Program-made: the position numbers and the translations under genes
The notes under the pieces: generated by a model
Database searches by the model: none
The model's input: only the letters and a program-made list of their open reading frames with translations
Told to the model about the DNA's origin: nothing
From: Alectoria sarmentosa
Lineage: Eukaryota > Ascomycota > Lecanoromycetes > Lecanorales > Parmeliaceae
Assembly (NCBI GenBank): GCA_009733775.1
Contig: WOGZ01000054.1
Coordinates: 81,157 to 145,156 of the forward strand
Length of the DNA: 64,000 nt
Direction: 5' to 3'
Part shown: one piece after another, positions 34,560 through 48,200 of the stretch
Layout: every line of letters starts with the position of its first letter
Position numbering within the stretch: position 1 is the first letter of the stretch

Positions 34560-37500
34560 GAGCATCGCGGAAAATAATAAATTTATTAAAACATAAAGTC
34601 TTAATAAGATCATTGATTATTTGTTTGTTAATGAGAATATATTAAATATTCATAATATCATCATTGATTTTTTCGCGTATAAAATGATGAATGATATTAA
34701 TGTGTTTAATGTGAATATAAAATTAAATGTTTTTTATAAAAATGATTGCGTCTTGATTGTTTTCAAAGATTATAATAATTTTAAGATTTAAATTGTTAAA
34801 TCGTAAAAGTTAATTAAAAAGATTTTTTAATTAGATAACTTTTTTAATAATTTATATTTAATTAATATATTTTGTCTTATAAATGAATAATGTTATAATA
34901 ATTTAATGTTTATTTAATTAATTAATAACGTTATTATTTAAATTGAATAAATAATCGAAAATGAACTTTCGAATTGAATTCTCAATTTAATTAAAATTAA
35001 TATAATTAAATAAATTCTTTAAAAAGCTCTTGTATACGAATTCGTAATGTATTATATTTTTAAAATATCGAAAAATTCGAATAATCGCATTTTAATGCGT
35101 TGAAATAAGATTAATTAAATATTAATTAATTAAAAAAATAACATAAACGATATCAAGACGAGTTTTCAATATAATGTATATAAAAAAGTTCATAACGAAT
35201 TAATATTTCTTATAAATTTTTTTAAAGATCACATAAATCTTTTCGATAAACGTTAATCTGCGATTGATTTCAAATGATGTATTAATAAAAATAAAACTTT
35301 GATATTTGAAATAATTGAGAAAACGTGTAATGTACGCTTTTTATTTTAAACGAATAATGTTATTATAATGATTTTTTTTAATGATCATATTCAAATAAAA
35401 GGCGTATGATTTTAAATTTAATATATAAAATTTGACGTTTAAAGCATCTTTGATTCGTTTGATGATAATTTTATTATAATTTATAATTAAGATATCGTCG
35501 ATATAAAGCGTTATAATGATTTTTTTTTGAGGTTTATAAACATATTATTATTCGATTCGATGAAATTGAGATCGAATTTTTTTATATAAATCGAAAAATG
35601 TTAATATCAGATTTTAAGAGATTGCTTTAAATCATAAAGAGTTTTATTTAATTTATAAACCTTGATATTATCTTTATTAAAGTCATTAAATTATTATATA
35701 TAAATGTTTTTTTGAACATCTTTATAAAGAAAAACAATTTTGACGTTTATTTATTTTATGTTTTAATTTATAATCGTCATAAGCGCAAAGATCGTTTTAT
35801 AATTTATAAACTTTATCATTAACGCGAAAGTATCATGATAATTATAATTTTTTTATTGATCGAATCCTCGAATAACTTAACGTGTTTTATAATAAATGAT
35901 TTTCTCTTTAAAATCTCGTTTTATAATATAAATTTAACGATCTTTAAAAATATAAGTTTTTAAAAACGTTTGAATAAGACATTAAGTGTTATTATTTATA
36001 AGAAATTTATATTTATCTTATATATTAATCTCTCAATTTATATAAAACAGATTGTTAAAAATCATTTATTCGTAAATTATAGATTCGAAGATGTTAAATT
36101 TATTAATATAATTCGCAAAAAGAATAAAAATAATGAAAATTTCAATTAAAAAGTTAAATGATAAATTATGAAGATTCGAAATAATGAGATCTTTATAATC
36201 ATTAAATATTTTTTAAATAATTTTATATTCGAAATGTTTTCGCACAATTTTCATTTTAATAAATTTCGAAAACATCGATAAAGGGGAAACGACGATAAGT
36301 TTGACGATCGATGTTATAAATTTGATAAATATTATAAATATACGCATTACAATAACGATAGAATAAGATTCTTAAAAACGATTAACGATTGACGATGAAA
36401 TATTCGTTGATGATAATCGATTCGATTTAATCGAAATTATAGATTTAATGTTTAATAATATAATAATACGTTATTTATTCAATATTTCTTTTATAGCGAA
36501 TGTTAATATAAAAAGATGTTAATGTTTATTTAAAGATTTATGAACCTTAATTTCCTTTTTGAAATTTACGAAATGTAAACGTTTTTTAATGAAATGTATA
36601 TCATTAATGCGAATAATTTTTTTTTGATTAAATTATAAAGGCGAAAAATGAATTCATTTTTATAATTTAAAAGAATACATTTTTCGTTTTTATTTATAAA
36701 CTTTTTTTGAATATATTTTAAAACGTAAATGATGAAATTAATAATACGCAAATGAAAAAGAATAGACTTGCGATAATAAAAAATTTCGAAAAATATAATG
36801 ATGATTTTGATGTTAAAGGAACGCATCGTTAAATAATTAATTATAATCATTATTTCAAATTAAAAGAATTTGTTAAGATTGAAATTTAATAAAATTAAAT
36901 GCATTTTATTTATTAAAGTTTAATTAAATCGCTCGATGATATCGTTTATTTTAAAATTATTTATGATAATGAGTTTTTGTTTAATGCTCGCTTAAATGAA
37001 AGATTTTAAAAAGACTCTATTAATGTATTCGCTTTCATTATTAAAACGAATATAATAAATTCGATAATTATCAAATTTCAAATAAGTTTTGAAACGCAAA
37101 AATATAATAAAGATTTTATTTTTATGATAAATATAATAGATTTTAAAATAACAAATGAAATCGTTTTTAAAGGTTATAAAATATTTATAATCGTTAAAAT
37201 CAATAAGAGTTAAAGATTTAATAAGATCGTTATAAACAAATTCGCTTAATAAAATATTGAACGTTATAAAATTGTTATAAAAAGCAATTTTTTAATGATT
37301 TATTATATAACATTCGTAAATGTATTTTTTAATAATGTTTTTGAAGAAATCGACATTTATAATAATATTGAAAAGTTTATTAAAATTTTATTAATTTAAA
37401 TGATTTATGCGAGTATATTATAATTAATAAATTAAATTTAAAAAAACATTATAAACGATTAAAGCATTATTGTCTTTTTAAAGATTTAAAAAAAAATCGC

Positions 37501-37900
37501 GATTTTATATATCGATTAACGTGATATTATTTTAAATTAAAATATAATCTTTTTTGTGAAAAATGACTTTAATGTCGATATTTAAAAGTTTTTTAATTGA
37601 TAAAAAATTAACATTTATATTAAACACGTGTAAAACATTAAGAATCGTTAAAATAACGCGTTTGTTATTAACATTATAATTAAGGTTAATAATATCACAA
37701 ATAAAAAATTGAATTTTGACATTTTTAATGTTTTTAATAAATCGAAATTGAATTTTAATGTAAATGATGAATATCGAATAATTAATAAAAAAATGGCGAA
37801 TATAATTAAAGTTTATTATAATTCGAATATTAAGATTTATAAAGTTAACGAATAATAAACGTTTATTCAAATTCGAATTCGTTATTAAATTAATAAAGTT
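34560..37900 (-). pseudogene. Copia A2 pol (broken)
   Basis: On the minus strand: protease N-F-N at 37813-37805 in place of D-S-G, with the rest of the domain open at 37870-37532; integrase about 37330-36540 (open piece 36850-36566); RT with I-N-V or N-V-K at 35747 and catalytic Y-I-D-D at 35505-35494; RNase H to about 34560. The distance between the two RT motifs is 242 nt, one short of a multiple of three, so the catalytic box is out of frame. Stops are TAA/TGA throughout. Confidence 0.85.
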
Positions 37901-39350
37901 CTTATTTTAATCTGCTTGATTAATTGTATTTAAAATGTTAAAATCATTTAAAATGAATTTCAAATGATTTTAATTATTTAATTCGTTTAAAAATGTCATA
38001 TGAATATAAAGATAATCGTTTTTTTTGAAATATACGTTATATTAACGTTGAGATAATCATTTTTCTTTGAAATAAAGATGTTAAATGACGCTTTTTAATG
38101 CGTTTACGTTTAACATTTGAGACATTAATGTTTATATAAATAATATCGATTTGCGCCTTTTTCTTCTTTTTTTATTCATTTATAAACTTTTTAAATTTTA
38201 AATGAAAAAACTTAATTTAATATTTAATAAAGAAATGTTTGAATTTGCGGCCCGCGGTTTTATAAAAAATATAAGTTTCGCGATTGATAAAATCAGAATC
38301 GTCGGAATCGTTTTTAATAAATTGTTTGTTTTTATCATTATGATAAGTGAATATAATAACATTATTTTTTTTGATTGTGAGTATATAACGCTTTTCGTTT
38401 ATTATGTCATAAATAATCAAATCGAATTTAATTGTTTTCGAATTATAAAGCATATAAATTTGAATATAAATTATTATAAAGATATCGTAAATTTTATCGA
38501 ATTTTATAAAAAAAAGTTGAATGAAATAAGGTTTCGATAATGATAATAAATCGTTTAAATTAATGATTTCGACGTTGATTTTACGAAAATCTTTTTCGTA
38601 TTAACGAACGTCTTTTTTGAAATTAATGTTAATATTATGTAATTAACGCATAAGCTCAATATAAAGTTTAAAGTTTATAAATTTATAATAAATATCGATG
38701 ATGTTTAATATAATTTGGGGATTTTTATTATGTTTTTTGATGAATTAATGATCAACGTAATTAAGACGTTGACGAATAATTATATAGATTTTAAACTTAA
38801 TGATGTTAATAAAGAGTTGAAAATTGTTTAATATTAATTAATCATTGATATTTTCGCTTCATTTGATATATTTGATAATAAATTTCAAAATAATAATGAA
38901 AATTAAAGAGAAATTGCCTTTATTATTTATAAAAACATTTTTAATGATATTTTAAACGTTAAATTTAATTATCGATATTAAAAAAGATAAATAAAGAGAT
39001 ATAAAAGATTGATAATAATGATAAAAATAATGAAAACGAGATTTTTATCACGATTAAAGACGAATTAATTTGAAAATTATCGCTTTGAAAAGATGTTAAA
39101 ATAAATGAATTTAATGATGATTTAAAGAACGATTCGAACGTTTTATAAAGAATTAATAAATGAAATCGTTTGTCTTTAGCTCGTAAGTTAAAGATTTTGA
39201 TATTATTTAAAACGTCAAATGACTTCTCGTTGATTTTAAAATTGTTATTATATAATGATAATATAAAAGAAATGAAATAAATGCTTTATTAATCTTCGTT
39301 AAAATCGTTTAAGTTTTTATTAATATCAATTAATTGTTATTATTATGTTT
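37901..39350 (-). pseudogene. Copia A2 gag (broken)
   Basis: The minus-strand open frame 38453-38217 holds the C-terminal binding segment with Cys-x2-Cys now Tyr-x2-Tyr (T-Y-I-F-Y-K). More N-terminal sequence continues to about 39350 with many stops. The plus-strand open frame 38202-38540 is its antisense shadow; the corresponding antisense frame is open in A1 as well. Confidence 0.65.
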
Positions 39351-40264
39351 TAAGGTTTTATAATAATAATGAAAAATGTTTATGTGAGAATTGATGATAA
39401 ATATAAATAATAATATTATAATAAAATGATGTTAATAATATAAAGGATTTGACTTTGAATTTGATAATAAAGATTAAATTTGATTGAAATTGTATTGAGT
39501 GCAGTTGCAAACGTGTAAACTTTTTTAAAAAATTCGTATTCTTTTTATGTTGTTTAATTAAAAATTCAAATTCAAGATATTCGTTTTAACGATTATCATC
39601 ATAAAATTGAGATTGATTAGATTTTATAATTATGATGATAAAATGTTATCGATAACGGATGAAGAATTCGATAATAAAGTTTTAATCTTTTTTTTCAAAG
39701 GGTTTTTAAGGTCAAAACGTTAATTTCGACATATAAAGTTTGTTATTTTTGGTTTCAAATAGGTTTATAAACGTTTGAGTGATAATAAAATCAATTTTAA
39801 ATTATTTTAAATGATGTTAATATTCAATTATTCAATTTGTTTAATTAATTCGATATATCGTTAAAAATGTAACTTATTAATTTAATGAAATATTATAAAA
39901 ACAAAGACGCATTTTCTTTTATTTAATGTGTTTTATATAAAGAAATTAATAATGTTATAAAAATCTTATTATAATTCAATTATATGATCGCAAATCGCAT
40001 GCGATTTCGATTAAAAATGAATAATTTCGACTCGCCGAGAATTGAAAAATTCTCAATTCTCAAATTTCGAATCATGATCGTTTAAATCAAAGATTATTTT
40101 ATAAATGAAAATTGCTCATTTCAAAAAGATTGATTAAATAAATTTTTTTATAATTGATTATCTCATTGCGATGAACATAAAATGTTTAAAAACAATTATA
40201 ATCATAATGATGAATAAGTAAGTCATATTTATAATGATCGTCGAATAAGTTCGAATTCATAACC
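39351..40264 (-). other. Copia A2 leader and primer-binding site
   Basis: Noncoding leader homologous to A1 10864-11843. Next to the LTR the minus strand reads GGTTATGAATTCG (40263-40251). This is the best-extended match to the anticodon arm of initiator tRNA-Met apart from RIP changes. Confidence 0.65.
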
Positions 40265-40389
40265 TGTGAAAATATGATATAAAACACTTAATTGTATTAT
40301 TTTAAGAGTGCTACGGAGGAAAGTGCGACTTATATTACGAACGCATGCGCCCGTGTCACGTGACCTATCACGTGACCTGAATTTCGACA
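40265..40389 (-). repeat. 5' LTR of copia A2
   Basis: 125-bp partner of 33256-33380, followed by TTACA. It keeps two CACGTG blocks (CACGTGACCTATCACGTGAC near 40358-40378) and CGCATGCGCCCG. Less mutated on the G/C words than its partner. Confidence 0.87.
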
Positions 40390-40930
40390 TTACATTATCT
40401 ACGATTTACGAATTCTAATATAAAATTGCGCTTGTTTAAAAATATATAAAAAATGTGTTAAATATTTCATAATCGATTATCGCAACTTTTAAAACTTTAT
40501 ATTATAAATTTATGTGATTGTTATTTTAAAATAAATTTATGCGATTTCAACGATATAATAATCTCGTAAATATAATAAAAAACTATAATATTATTTAAAA
40601 AAGAAAATAATTCGTTAAATGAGCGCAGAGATTTTCTCGAAAGTTTCGCTATCGATTCGATTTAACATATTTGAATTAAATATTAATTTATATATGTAGG
40701 TACGTTTAAATTTCATGATTTTTATATCGTTGAAAAGCGCAAATCGGATTATATAATTTATAAAATTATAAAAAACTTTATTTTTCAAAGGGTAAAGGAT
40801 AAAAGATGTAAGATTTATATATATAAATTTTTAATGAGAGCGCTCGAAAGGCTTAAAGACGCTATTTTAACGCCTTGTTGAAAAGCGTAATCTATCCGAA
40901 TTTATAATTAACTGTATATATAAATTTAAG
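40390..40930 (-). repeat. Dispersed repeat X, copy 2, right part
   Basis: Resumes after A2 and matches copy 1 from about 30055 to 30590, including GAGCGCAGAGATTTTCTCG, GAAAAGCGCAAATCGG and GAGAGCGCTCGAAAGGC. Ends near AAATTTAAG, where the copies diverge. Confidence 0.72.
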
Positions 40931-42185
40931 ATTTTTTAACTTAGCTTTATTTTATTTCTTTATATAATAAAGATATATTAAAAAATTATATACGAGAATT
41001 AATAATTTTAAAAAAAGATTATTAATATATTATTTACAATGTTAAAAGTAAGCTTAAGAATTTAAGTTTATTAAATGCGTTATTAACGCTCGAGGCAGTT
41101 TTAAACTAATTTCGCAATCTTAGTTTTCGAATATTATTTCGAATAATGCATTAAATTATCGAATATGTTTCGTTATTAAAAAAAATTTAAAGTTTAAAAT
41201 TTCGGTTACGACGAAAGAATTTTAGGAATATATTTATTAACATTATCTCGAATCTAATTTCGAAATTAAACGATTTAGGCAATTTTCTCACGGGGGTGTC
41301 ATCGATTGCAATTTCGAAGTGTCGCGCATAATTGTAATTGATGATGTTTATATATTTTTGATGAGGGATTTTGACATGAAGGTCTTGATATGAAAACCTT
41401 GACACGAGATTTTCCATCGATCTTTAATACAGAAAGCCTTAATCACATTTTTAACAATATCTCAATTTCTTACCCCGAAACTTGAAATGAATTTTTTTAA
41501 ATTTGATAACTTTAAAACATTGTCGCAAGCATATTTAAAGCATTTTGAAAGATTTAAATAATTGAGAAATAATTCGAGATGCTCGAGGTGCTTAAAGAGT
41601 TCGATAACAATTAGGATTGCGAAATGCGCACGAGTGTTATAATTAATGCATATCGTCTTTATACGCTTTAAGTTACTATTAACTCTCGAAAACGTACTTC
41701 TTAAATTGCTAATATCGCATATAGTTTTTTAATATATATATATAATCTTTTATTTCGTATCTTTTCATTAACGCATTAAATATTAAATATATAAAATTTA
41801 ATTTTTTTTAGCACTTTAACGTTTTGATATAAAATTTTAATAGTAATATTTTACGAAAATTTTATCGTTTATAGATCGCGCTTTAACAAAAAATTAAAAA
41901 CGCGACAATAATAACAACGCGTCAATAATAAAAATCTTAATTAATAAATTGTTAACAATTTTTAATAATTTCTCAATAATAAATTGTTAATGTTAATAAT
42001 GTGTTAAAAATGCGTTAATAATGCGTTAACAATTTTTAACATTAAATTAACAATTTTTGATTTATCAGTAAATTGTTTTTATTCTTAAATATTTATAAGC
42101 TTGTTTATAAATAAGATATCTTTCTTAAAAATATATATAAGAAAATAAAATAAAACCAAGTTAAAATATCTTAAATTTGTATATG
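40931..42185. other. Unassigned AT-rich stretch with a less eroded patch
   Basis: The 41180-41660 part is less AT-rich (CTCACGGGGGTGTCATCG, GAAGTGTCGCGCATAATTG) and carries a minus-strand open frame of 76 codons (41187-41417) that I do not recognise. It may be unique host sequence. From 41880 to 42080 there is a dense run of TTAACAATTTTTAA and GCGTTAATAATGCG words. Confidence 0.35.
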
Positions 42186-42664
42186 TGTCGAAATTTAGGT
42201 CACGTGATAGGTCACGTGACGGACGTATGCGTTCGTAATTTAAATCGCAGTTTTCTTTATAACACTCTTAAAGTAATACAATTAGGTGTTTTATATCATA
42301 TTTTCACAAATTATGAATTCGAGTTTGCTCGACGATCGTTATAAATATGATTTATTTATTTATTATTATAATTATAATTATTTTTAAACATTTCATATTT
42401 ATCGCAATGAAGCAATTAATTATGAAAATCTTTATTTAATTAATTTTTTTAAAATAAACAATCTTCATTTATAAAATGATTTTTAAATTTAAATGATTAT
42501 AATTCGAAATTTGAGAATTGAAAACTTTTCAATTTTTGACGAGTCGAAATTATTCGTTTTTAATCGAAATCGTATGCGATTTGCGATCGTACGATCGAAT
42601 CATGATAAAACCTTTATAACATTATCAATTTTTTTTATATAAAACATATTAAAAAAAGAAGAAT
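42186..42664 (+). mobile_element. Copia A4, 5' LTR, PBS and leader only
   Basis: LTR of 123 bp (42186-42308, two CACGTG blocks), PBS TTATGAATTCGAG at 42311-42323, and leader homologous to A1 10864 to about 11215. Interrupted at 42664 by copia B1. The rest of A4 is not in the window, unless A3 is its inverted remainder (see findings). Confidence 0.8.
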
Positions 42665-42799
42665 TGTTGAAATGTGTCAGCTATCAAACATGAAAGGTTT
42701 GCCGAGACAAGGAAGGTTTGCCGAGGCTTGGCACATTTTGTATTTAGATGCTCTGTTGCAGATTACTCAATCAATCAAATGTTTCACTTACTTTCAACA
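42665..42799 (+). repeat. 5' LTR of copia B1 (B-type LTR)
   Basis: 135 bp, TGTTGAAATGTGTCAG to CTTTCAACA, with near-inverted ends (TGTTGAAA...TTTCAACA) and two GGTTTGCCGAG blocks 19 bp apart. It matches the inverted LTR at 63591-63728. It is only weakly RIP-mutated and distinct from the A-type LTR. Confidence 0.87.
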
Positions 42800-42813
42800 G
42801 ATTATGAGCCCGA
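42800..42813 (+). other. Primer-binding site of copia B1
   Basis: ATTATGAGCCCGA follows the LTR by one base. TTATGAGCCC (42802-42811) is exactly complementary to GGGCUCAUAA of the initiator tRNA-Met anticodon arm, the clearest PBS in the window. Confidence 0.78.
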
Positions 42814-43439
42814 AATCGCGAGCATTCGTTTAATATTATTTATCTCATAAACCAATTGACTCATCAACCAAATGTATAGGGGAAATCCCTTAAGAGTTGG
42901 ATCGTAATGTCAAAATCTAACGGCAGAGTAATCATTCATTTTGCGCAATAACCTCTTTAAACTTATTCATCACACGTGATTATTTTTATTGATAAATCGT
43001 GCTTTGAACATGTATTTGATTTAATTCAACGATTTATTTATGTGATAATCGCAAATAATAAATCGTGAAGCGTTATAATTGTTATAAAAACAATCTGCTC
43101 TTAAAAGATTGTGATTAATCATTTATCAATTTTAATTTTTGAGCGATGAATTATATTCATAACGTAATGATTGAATAATTTTTTGAGAGATCGTTTGATT
43201 TTATAAATTGCATTTCAATTTTTTATTTAAAAAATGAAGGGGTTGAGATTGAGTTTGATCAAATGCGCGCTTTTCAATCAATCGATTAAGCGTTATTAAA
43301 CAATGTCATTTCGTTGTTTATAAAACTTATAATAAAATGAAAAAGGGATCGCAAATACATTGTAAACTTTATTCTCACGATCATTATCATGACATCAATT
43401 GTCAAATTGTTTTTAACGAAATATTAGATCAGAATTAAT
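42814..43439 (+). other. Copia B1 leader
   Basis: Noncoding leader, GC-balanced for its first 150 bp and increasingly AT-rich after. No gene is seen. Confidence 0.5.
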
Positions 43440-45210
43440 AATGATAATGAGTCGTTTATGACAACGAGCATTTCGTTACAAAACACGATTTTTATCATAT
43501 CAACAATTGTTATCATATCAACGGCCGCTATCATATCAACGACTTTAATGTTAATTATGATTGAAAAAGAACATAAAAGATTCTTGAATATCTCTTTTGA
43601 TTTTGAATCATCAAAAGATTTAATCACATTTATCAATCACACTTTTCGTCGAAACAAATTCAAACGTCTTAAACATTCTCTTTCTACAAGTCAAAACAAA
43701 TTCAAACATTTTTATAACTTCACTTTTATTATATTTTCAAACATTTTTTAAAAAGAATTTCGAGTTTAATTCAAAAGAACTCGATCGACAAAACGCATTT
43801 TCGAACGCGACTTTTTTTTTTACAATTAAATATTAAATAAAGTTTATTATTAATTCAAAACGCGTTCGAAAAGCAAAAGGCGCGATTATGCATTTATTTA
43901 TTTATTTGATAACATTGTAACTCTCGATATTTCTATTCGCGAATTTTTTTTCGAATTAATTAATAACGAGAATCTTTTTGAAATTATCATTCAATTTATT
44001 GAATTCAATTTCTTTATCAACATTTAAATTCTTTATATTTTCAATAACACATTAAAGTCATCATATTCGAAAAAATCGTCGACATGAAATTCAATAATGA
44101 TTTTTCGCTTCATATTAAAAAACTTGAAAAATTCGAAAGTTTTTAAATATGATTTCGAGAAATGTGATAATTTTTTATATCGCAACGTCTTATCAAATTT
44201 ATCAAAATAAAATAAAATGAGACTTTTATCATATTTATTATTTTTAAAAACATTTTATTTAACGAGTTTATGATAATAATCGATGTCGTCGAAGAAAAAT
44301 GAGTTAAATGAGATTTGAAATATGAATTTTGCATTAACATCATCAAAAATCGTTTTAAAAATAATTTGTTTATAAATCATAAAGATGAGATCAATGCGTA
44401 TATCTTATAAAATGTTATTTATAAAAATAATAAATTTAAAGACTTCGATACATTTAATGACTTATATCGTCGATTATTTAAATTAAATCTTGATTAATGT
44501 AAAAATGCAATTAACTTTATTATTCGTCTTAAAAGCATTTATAACGATATCATAAATTTATCGTTTAAATTAAAATTAAAAATCATTTTTCTCATTTTTC
44601 TTTTTCATACGAGTTTGAATAAATCGAATAACGTTTATTTTATTCATTATATTCAAAATCATAAACTTATAAATGATAATAATATTAAAATAATTTATTC
44701 ATTGAAATACGTTATTATTCGATTCATTTAAATTATGATTAATTTTTTTTTTAAACGTCAAAAATTTATCTTTGCGTTCGCTGCTCAGCGTCTTTTTCGC
44801 TTTATTATTTTAATTTCAATTTCAAAATATATCATTATTATTAAATCTCAAAAAAGCGTTATATTTAATCTCAATAGCAAAATCATTTAAAAGTTCGTTA
44901 AATATTGCATTTATTGTAAAAAACATTATTATATCAAATCGAAATGCGATTAACTCTTTGATAAAAGTCGTTAAAATAATGATAATTTTGACGATAATAA
45001 TGATAAAAAAAATGACGATAATAATAATAACAATAACGATAACGATAATAATAATGACAAATTCAAAAACAAAAAAAATAACGATCGAAAAGATGATAAA
45101 CTTAATAACAAAAAACGTCGTTATAAAAATCGTAATTTTATCGAATCTTTTGATAATTAAAGAGAAATCATGGTTATCTTCACGATTAAAATAAACAATT
45201 CATTATCTTC
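43440..45210 (+). pseudogene. Copia B1 gag with zinc knuckle (broken)
   Basis: The open start 43458-43751 carries three 18-bp units of ATCATATCAACG type that encode a repeating I-I-S-T motif. The knuckle is at 44906-44947: C-I-Y-C-K-K-H-Y-Y-I-K-S-K-C. It keeps C1, C4 and C14 of the C-x2-C-x4-H-x4-C pattern, but position 9 is Tyr (TAT) where His (CAT) is expected, a single C-to-T change. The repetitive frame 44958-45194 (M-I-I-I-T-rich) is a shadow of an ATAATAACGATAA run. Confidence 0.75.
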
Positions 45211-48200
45211 ATAATAAACGATGAATTATGTTTATTTTTAACATTTTATATTTAATAAAAATTGTTTTATGCAATATCGCGTTCTCGATTTTAAATTAAA
45301 TGATATTCGCTTCATTAAGAATATTAAAGACATTCGCATTTTCATTAATATCGATAAAATATGTATTAATATCGTCATCGATAATCAAAAAAAAATTTAT
45401 CTTTACAAATGTTTTTTTTATTTCAAATTTATTTTTGAATTTAATCTTTTAAAAATAATTAATACGCAATAACATTTTAATGAAATTTGTGTAAAACGAT
45501 ATCGAATTTGATAATCGTGATATTATTGCTTGATTGCAAAGCAATAATCTTTATTATTTACGTTTATGAAAGTTTAATCAAACTCTGATTACTTTTAAAC
45601 AATCGTTAATGTTTATATTTATGTTTAAATAATATGATATCAAATTCGTTATGTTTTATATCACTTTTAAATATAAAAAACATTTTAATCTTATAAATGA
45701 CGTTATTTTTTCGTTAATTTATTTCGATTTTTTTTTTGAATTCAGATTTTGAAATTGTGTCGCGTAAAATTAATAATCAAATTTTCGATTTATAATATAT
45801 TCGCATAAATCATTTAAAACATTAAAACGTTCGTAAATTGATCAAGCTATTCAAAAATATCGATTTATTTAAAATTATCATTAACAAAAAGTCTTATGTT
45901 TTTTACGCAATCAAAAAAACGCAAAAAGCGTTATATAAATCTCACATTCGCCTTAAAAGAAAATCTTTAAATTTAATTTATAACGATATTTGCGATCTCA
46001 TCATTTCTCATAATGATTTTAATGATAAATATTTTATCATTTTCATTAATAATTAAAACAAGCGTTTTGAAATTGAAATTATTAAATATAAAAACGAAGT
46101 CTTTTTTGTCTTTAAGCGTTATCAAATTAAAAATCAATATGAAAATGTTATCGTTAAATGTTTTCGAATTGATTATGATGATGAATATAAAGATTTTGAT
46201 TTTGATATTCATCGTGTTAATTATAATATCACGTGAAAGTTTATTCATTTTGAAAATCTCGAACAAAATGAGATCGTCGAACGATTTAATTAAACGTTTT
46301 TTAACATTATCAACATTATTATTAAAGACATTAATTTTGATTAAGAATATTAATTAGAATTTATATTAATCGTTAATTATTTTTATAATCAAAATCTTAT
46401 ATAATCGCGCAAATTCACTTTATATCAAATTTATATAAATTATAAATCTTATTTAAATCATATACGTCGTATTAAAATTTCAGATTTTATTATTTTGCGT
46501 AAATTCATTATTAATTAAAAGAAAAGTTAAAAGCGCGTTATCAAAAAAAAATTTATCGATTATGAAGACGATCATATTTATCATATGCTGTTATCAAATA
46601 ATAACATTATTCGATTTTTCAAAATCGTTTAAGATTTAAAAAAAAATGATTCTTTATTTGATTCACAATTATTAATTAATTCAATTATGAAAAGAAATAA
46701 TTTAACGTTTATAACGTTTTTCGTCGTTAAAGATTGATTATTTATAAACGAGATGAACGTTAATGAATTTATTTAATCGTTTAAACCTAAACTTTTTATA
46801 ATTGAGTTTTCAAATCTTTTTGAAATTGACGCATTAATTTTTAATTCGTCGTCGTTATTAATTCTCATTTTTTAAAACGATATATCAAATAATGCGCCGT
46901 CGCTTTATTTAAATCATTTTTATTTTATATCGCACGATCTTTCGTCAAATCTTATTTAATTTTATGCGATAATTGTTTAAATCGTTATTGTAATGAAGTC
47001 GTATAAATCGAAAACTTATAAAAAAGTTATTGTTAATAATTTAAATCAAAAATAATAAAAGGGTGATATAATTGATGAGAAAGATTTTTTATTAAAGAAT
47101 AAAACTTAAAAATTTATCGATTTATTCAAAAAACGTATTGTTTTTCGTGATAAATGAATTTATATCATTAAACGCGAAGCTCGCGGCGAAATCATTCGCT
47201 TTAAAATTTATTAAATAATTTATGATTTCGAATAACAAAAAAATTTGAATTTTAATAAAATTTTCGTTTCAATAATTAAATTTATGTTTTATAAAACGAT
47301 TTTCGTTTTAATCGTCGTTGAAAATTGAGATTTGAAATAAATAAATGTTAAAATCGTTTTTCTTTACGATAACGTTGAAATTTTTTTTTACGTGAAACAA
47401 TTTATTAAATATGTTTCAAAAAAATATCTTAATAAGGTTTATAAGTTTAATAAGACTCTTTATAATTTGAAGCAATTTTTTCGAATTTAATATAATATTT
47501 TTATCGAGTATATGAAAGAAATCGATTTCATTTTCATTGATATTAATTTTAATGTTTTTATTGATTCAAGTATTAATGTCATCATTATTTTTTATGTGAA
47601 TGATATTTTTATTATTAATTTATTTTGATTTGAAATTTAACGAAAAAAGAATGCTTTTAATGTTAAATTCAAAATAAACGATCTCGATTTTTATAATTAT
47701 TATTTAAATATAATAATAATTCGCGATCGTATTAATCGAATTTTATAATTAAAATAATTCATCTACATCGAGCGTTTTCTTTATATTTATAAAATGTAAA
47801 AAATTAAAACAAAGTTTATTTTAATAAAGATCAATTTAAAATCGATATTTATTAAAAAAAAATACATAATTTTCAAAGAGCTTTTTCAAATTTATCAATC
47901 GATTATGAGATTTTTTATATACGCTATGCTCGACATTAAATCTAATATTATCTTCGTTATCTTAATCATTTTTCGATACGTTTTCAATTTTATTAAGACT
48001 TATTATATCATTATTAAACGTATTTTTCGATATTTGAAAAAGATTATCAATTAATATTTCATTTATAAAGATACGCTTCAAAAACTCATTAATTATATTA
48101 ATTTCGATTAAATTAATAATCACGATATCCGCAAATCAATCTCAAATTACGTTTTTAATTTAAAAAATGAGGTTATTAATTGATTATTTAAACGATAATT

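Larger units (their letters stand above)
33256..40389 (-). mobile_element. Complete Ty1/copia element A2 (minus strand), RIP-degraded
   Basis: 7134 bp, two 125-bp LTRs, target duplication TTACA at 33251-33255 and 40390-40394, inserted in repeat X copy 2. Same family and order as A1 but inverted. The LTRs differ at about 20 positions, all transitions. It shares with A1, but not A3, the 1-nt deletion upstream of the RT catalytic box. It shares with A3, but not A1, the longer integrase end. Confidence 0.9.
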
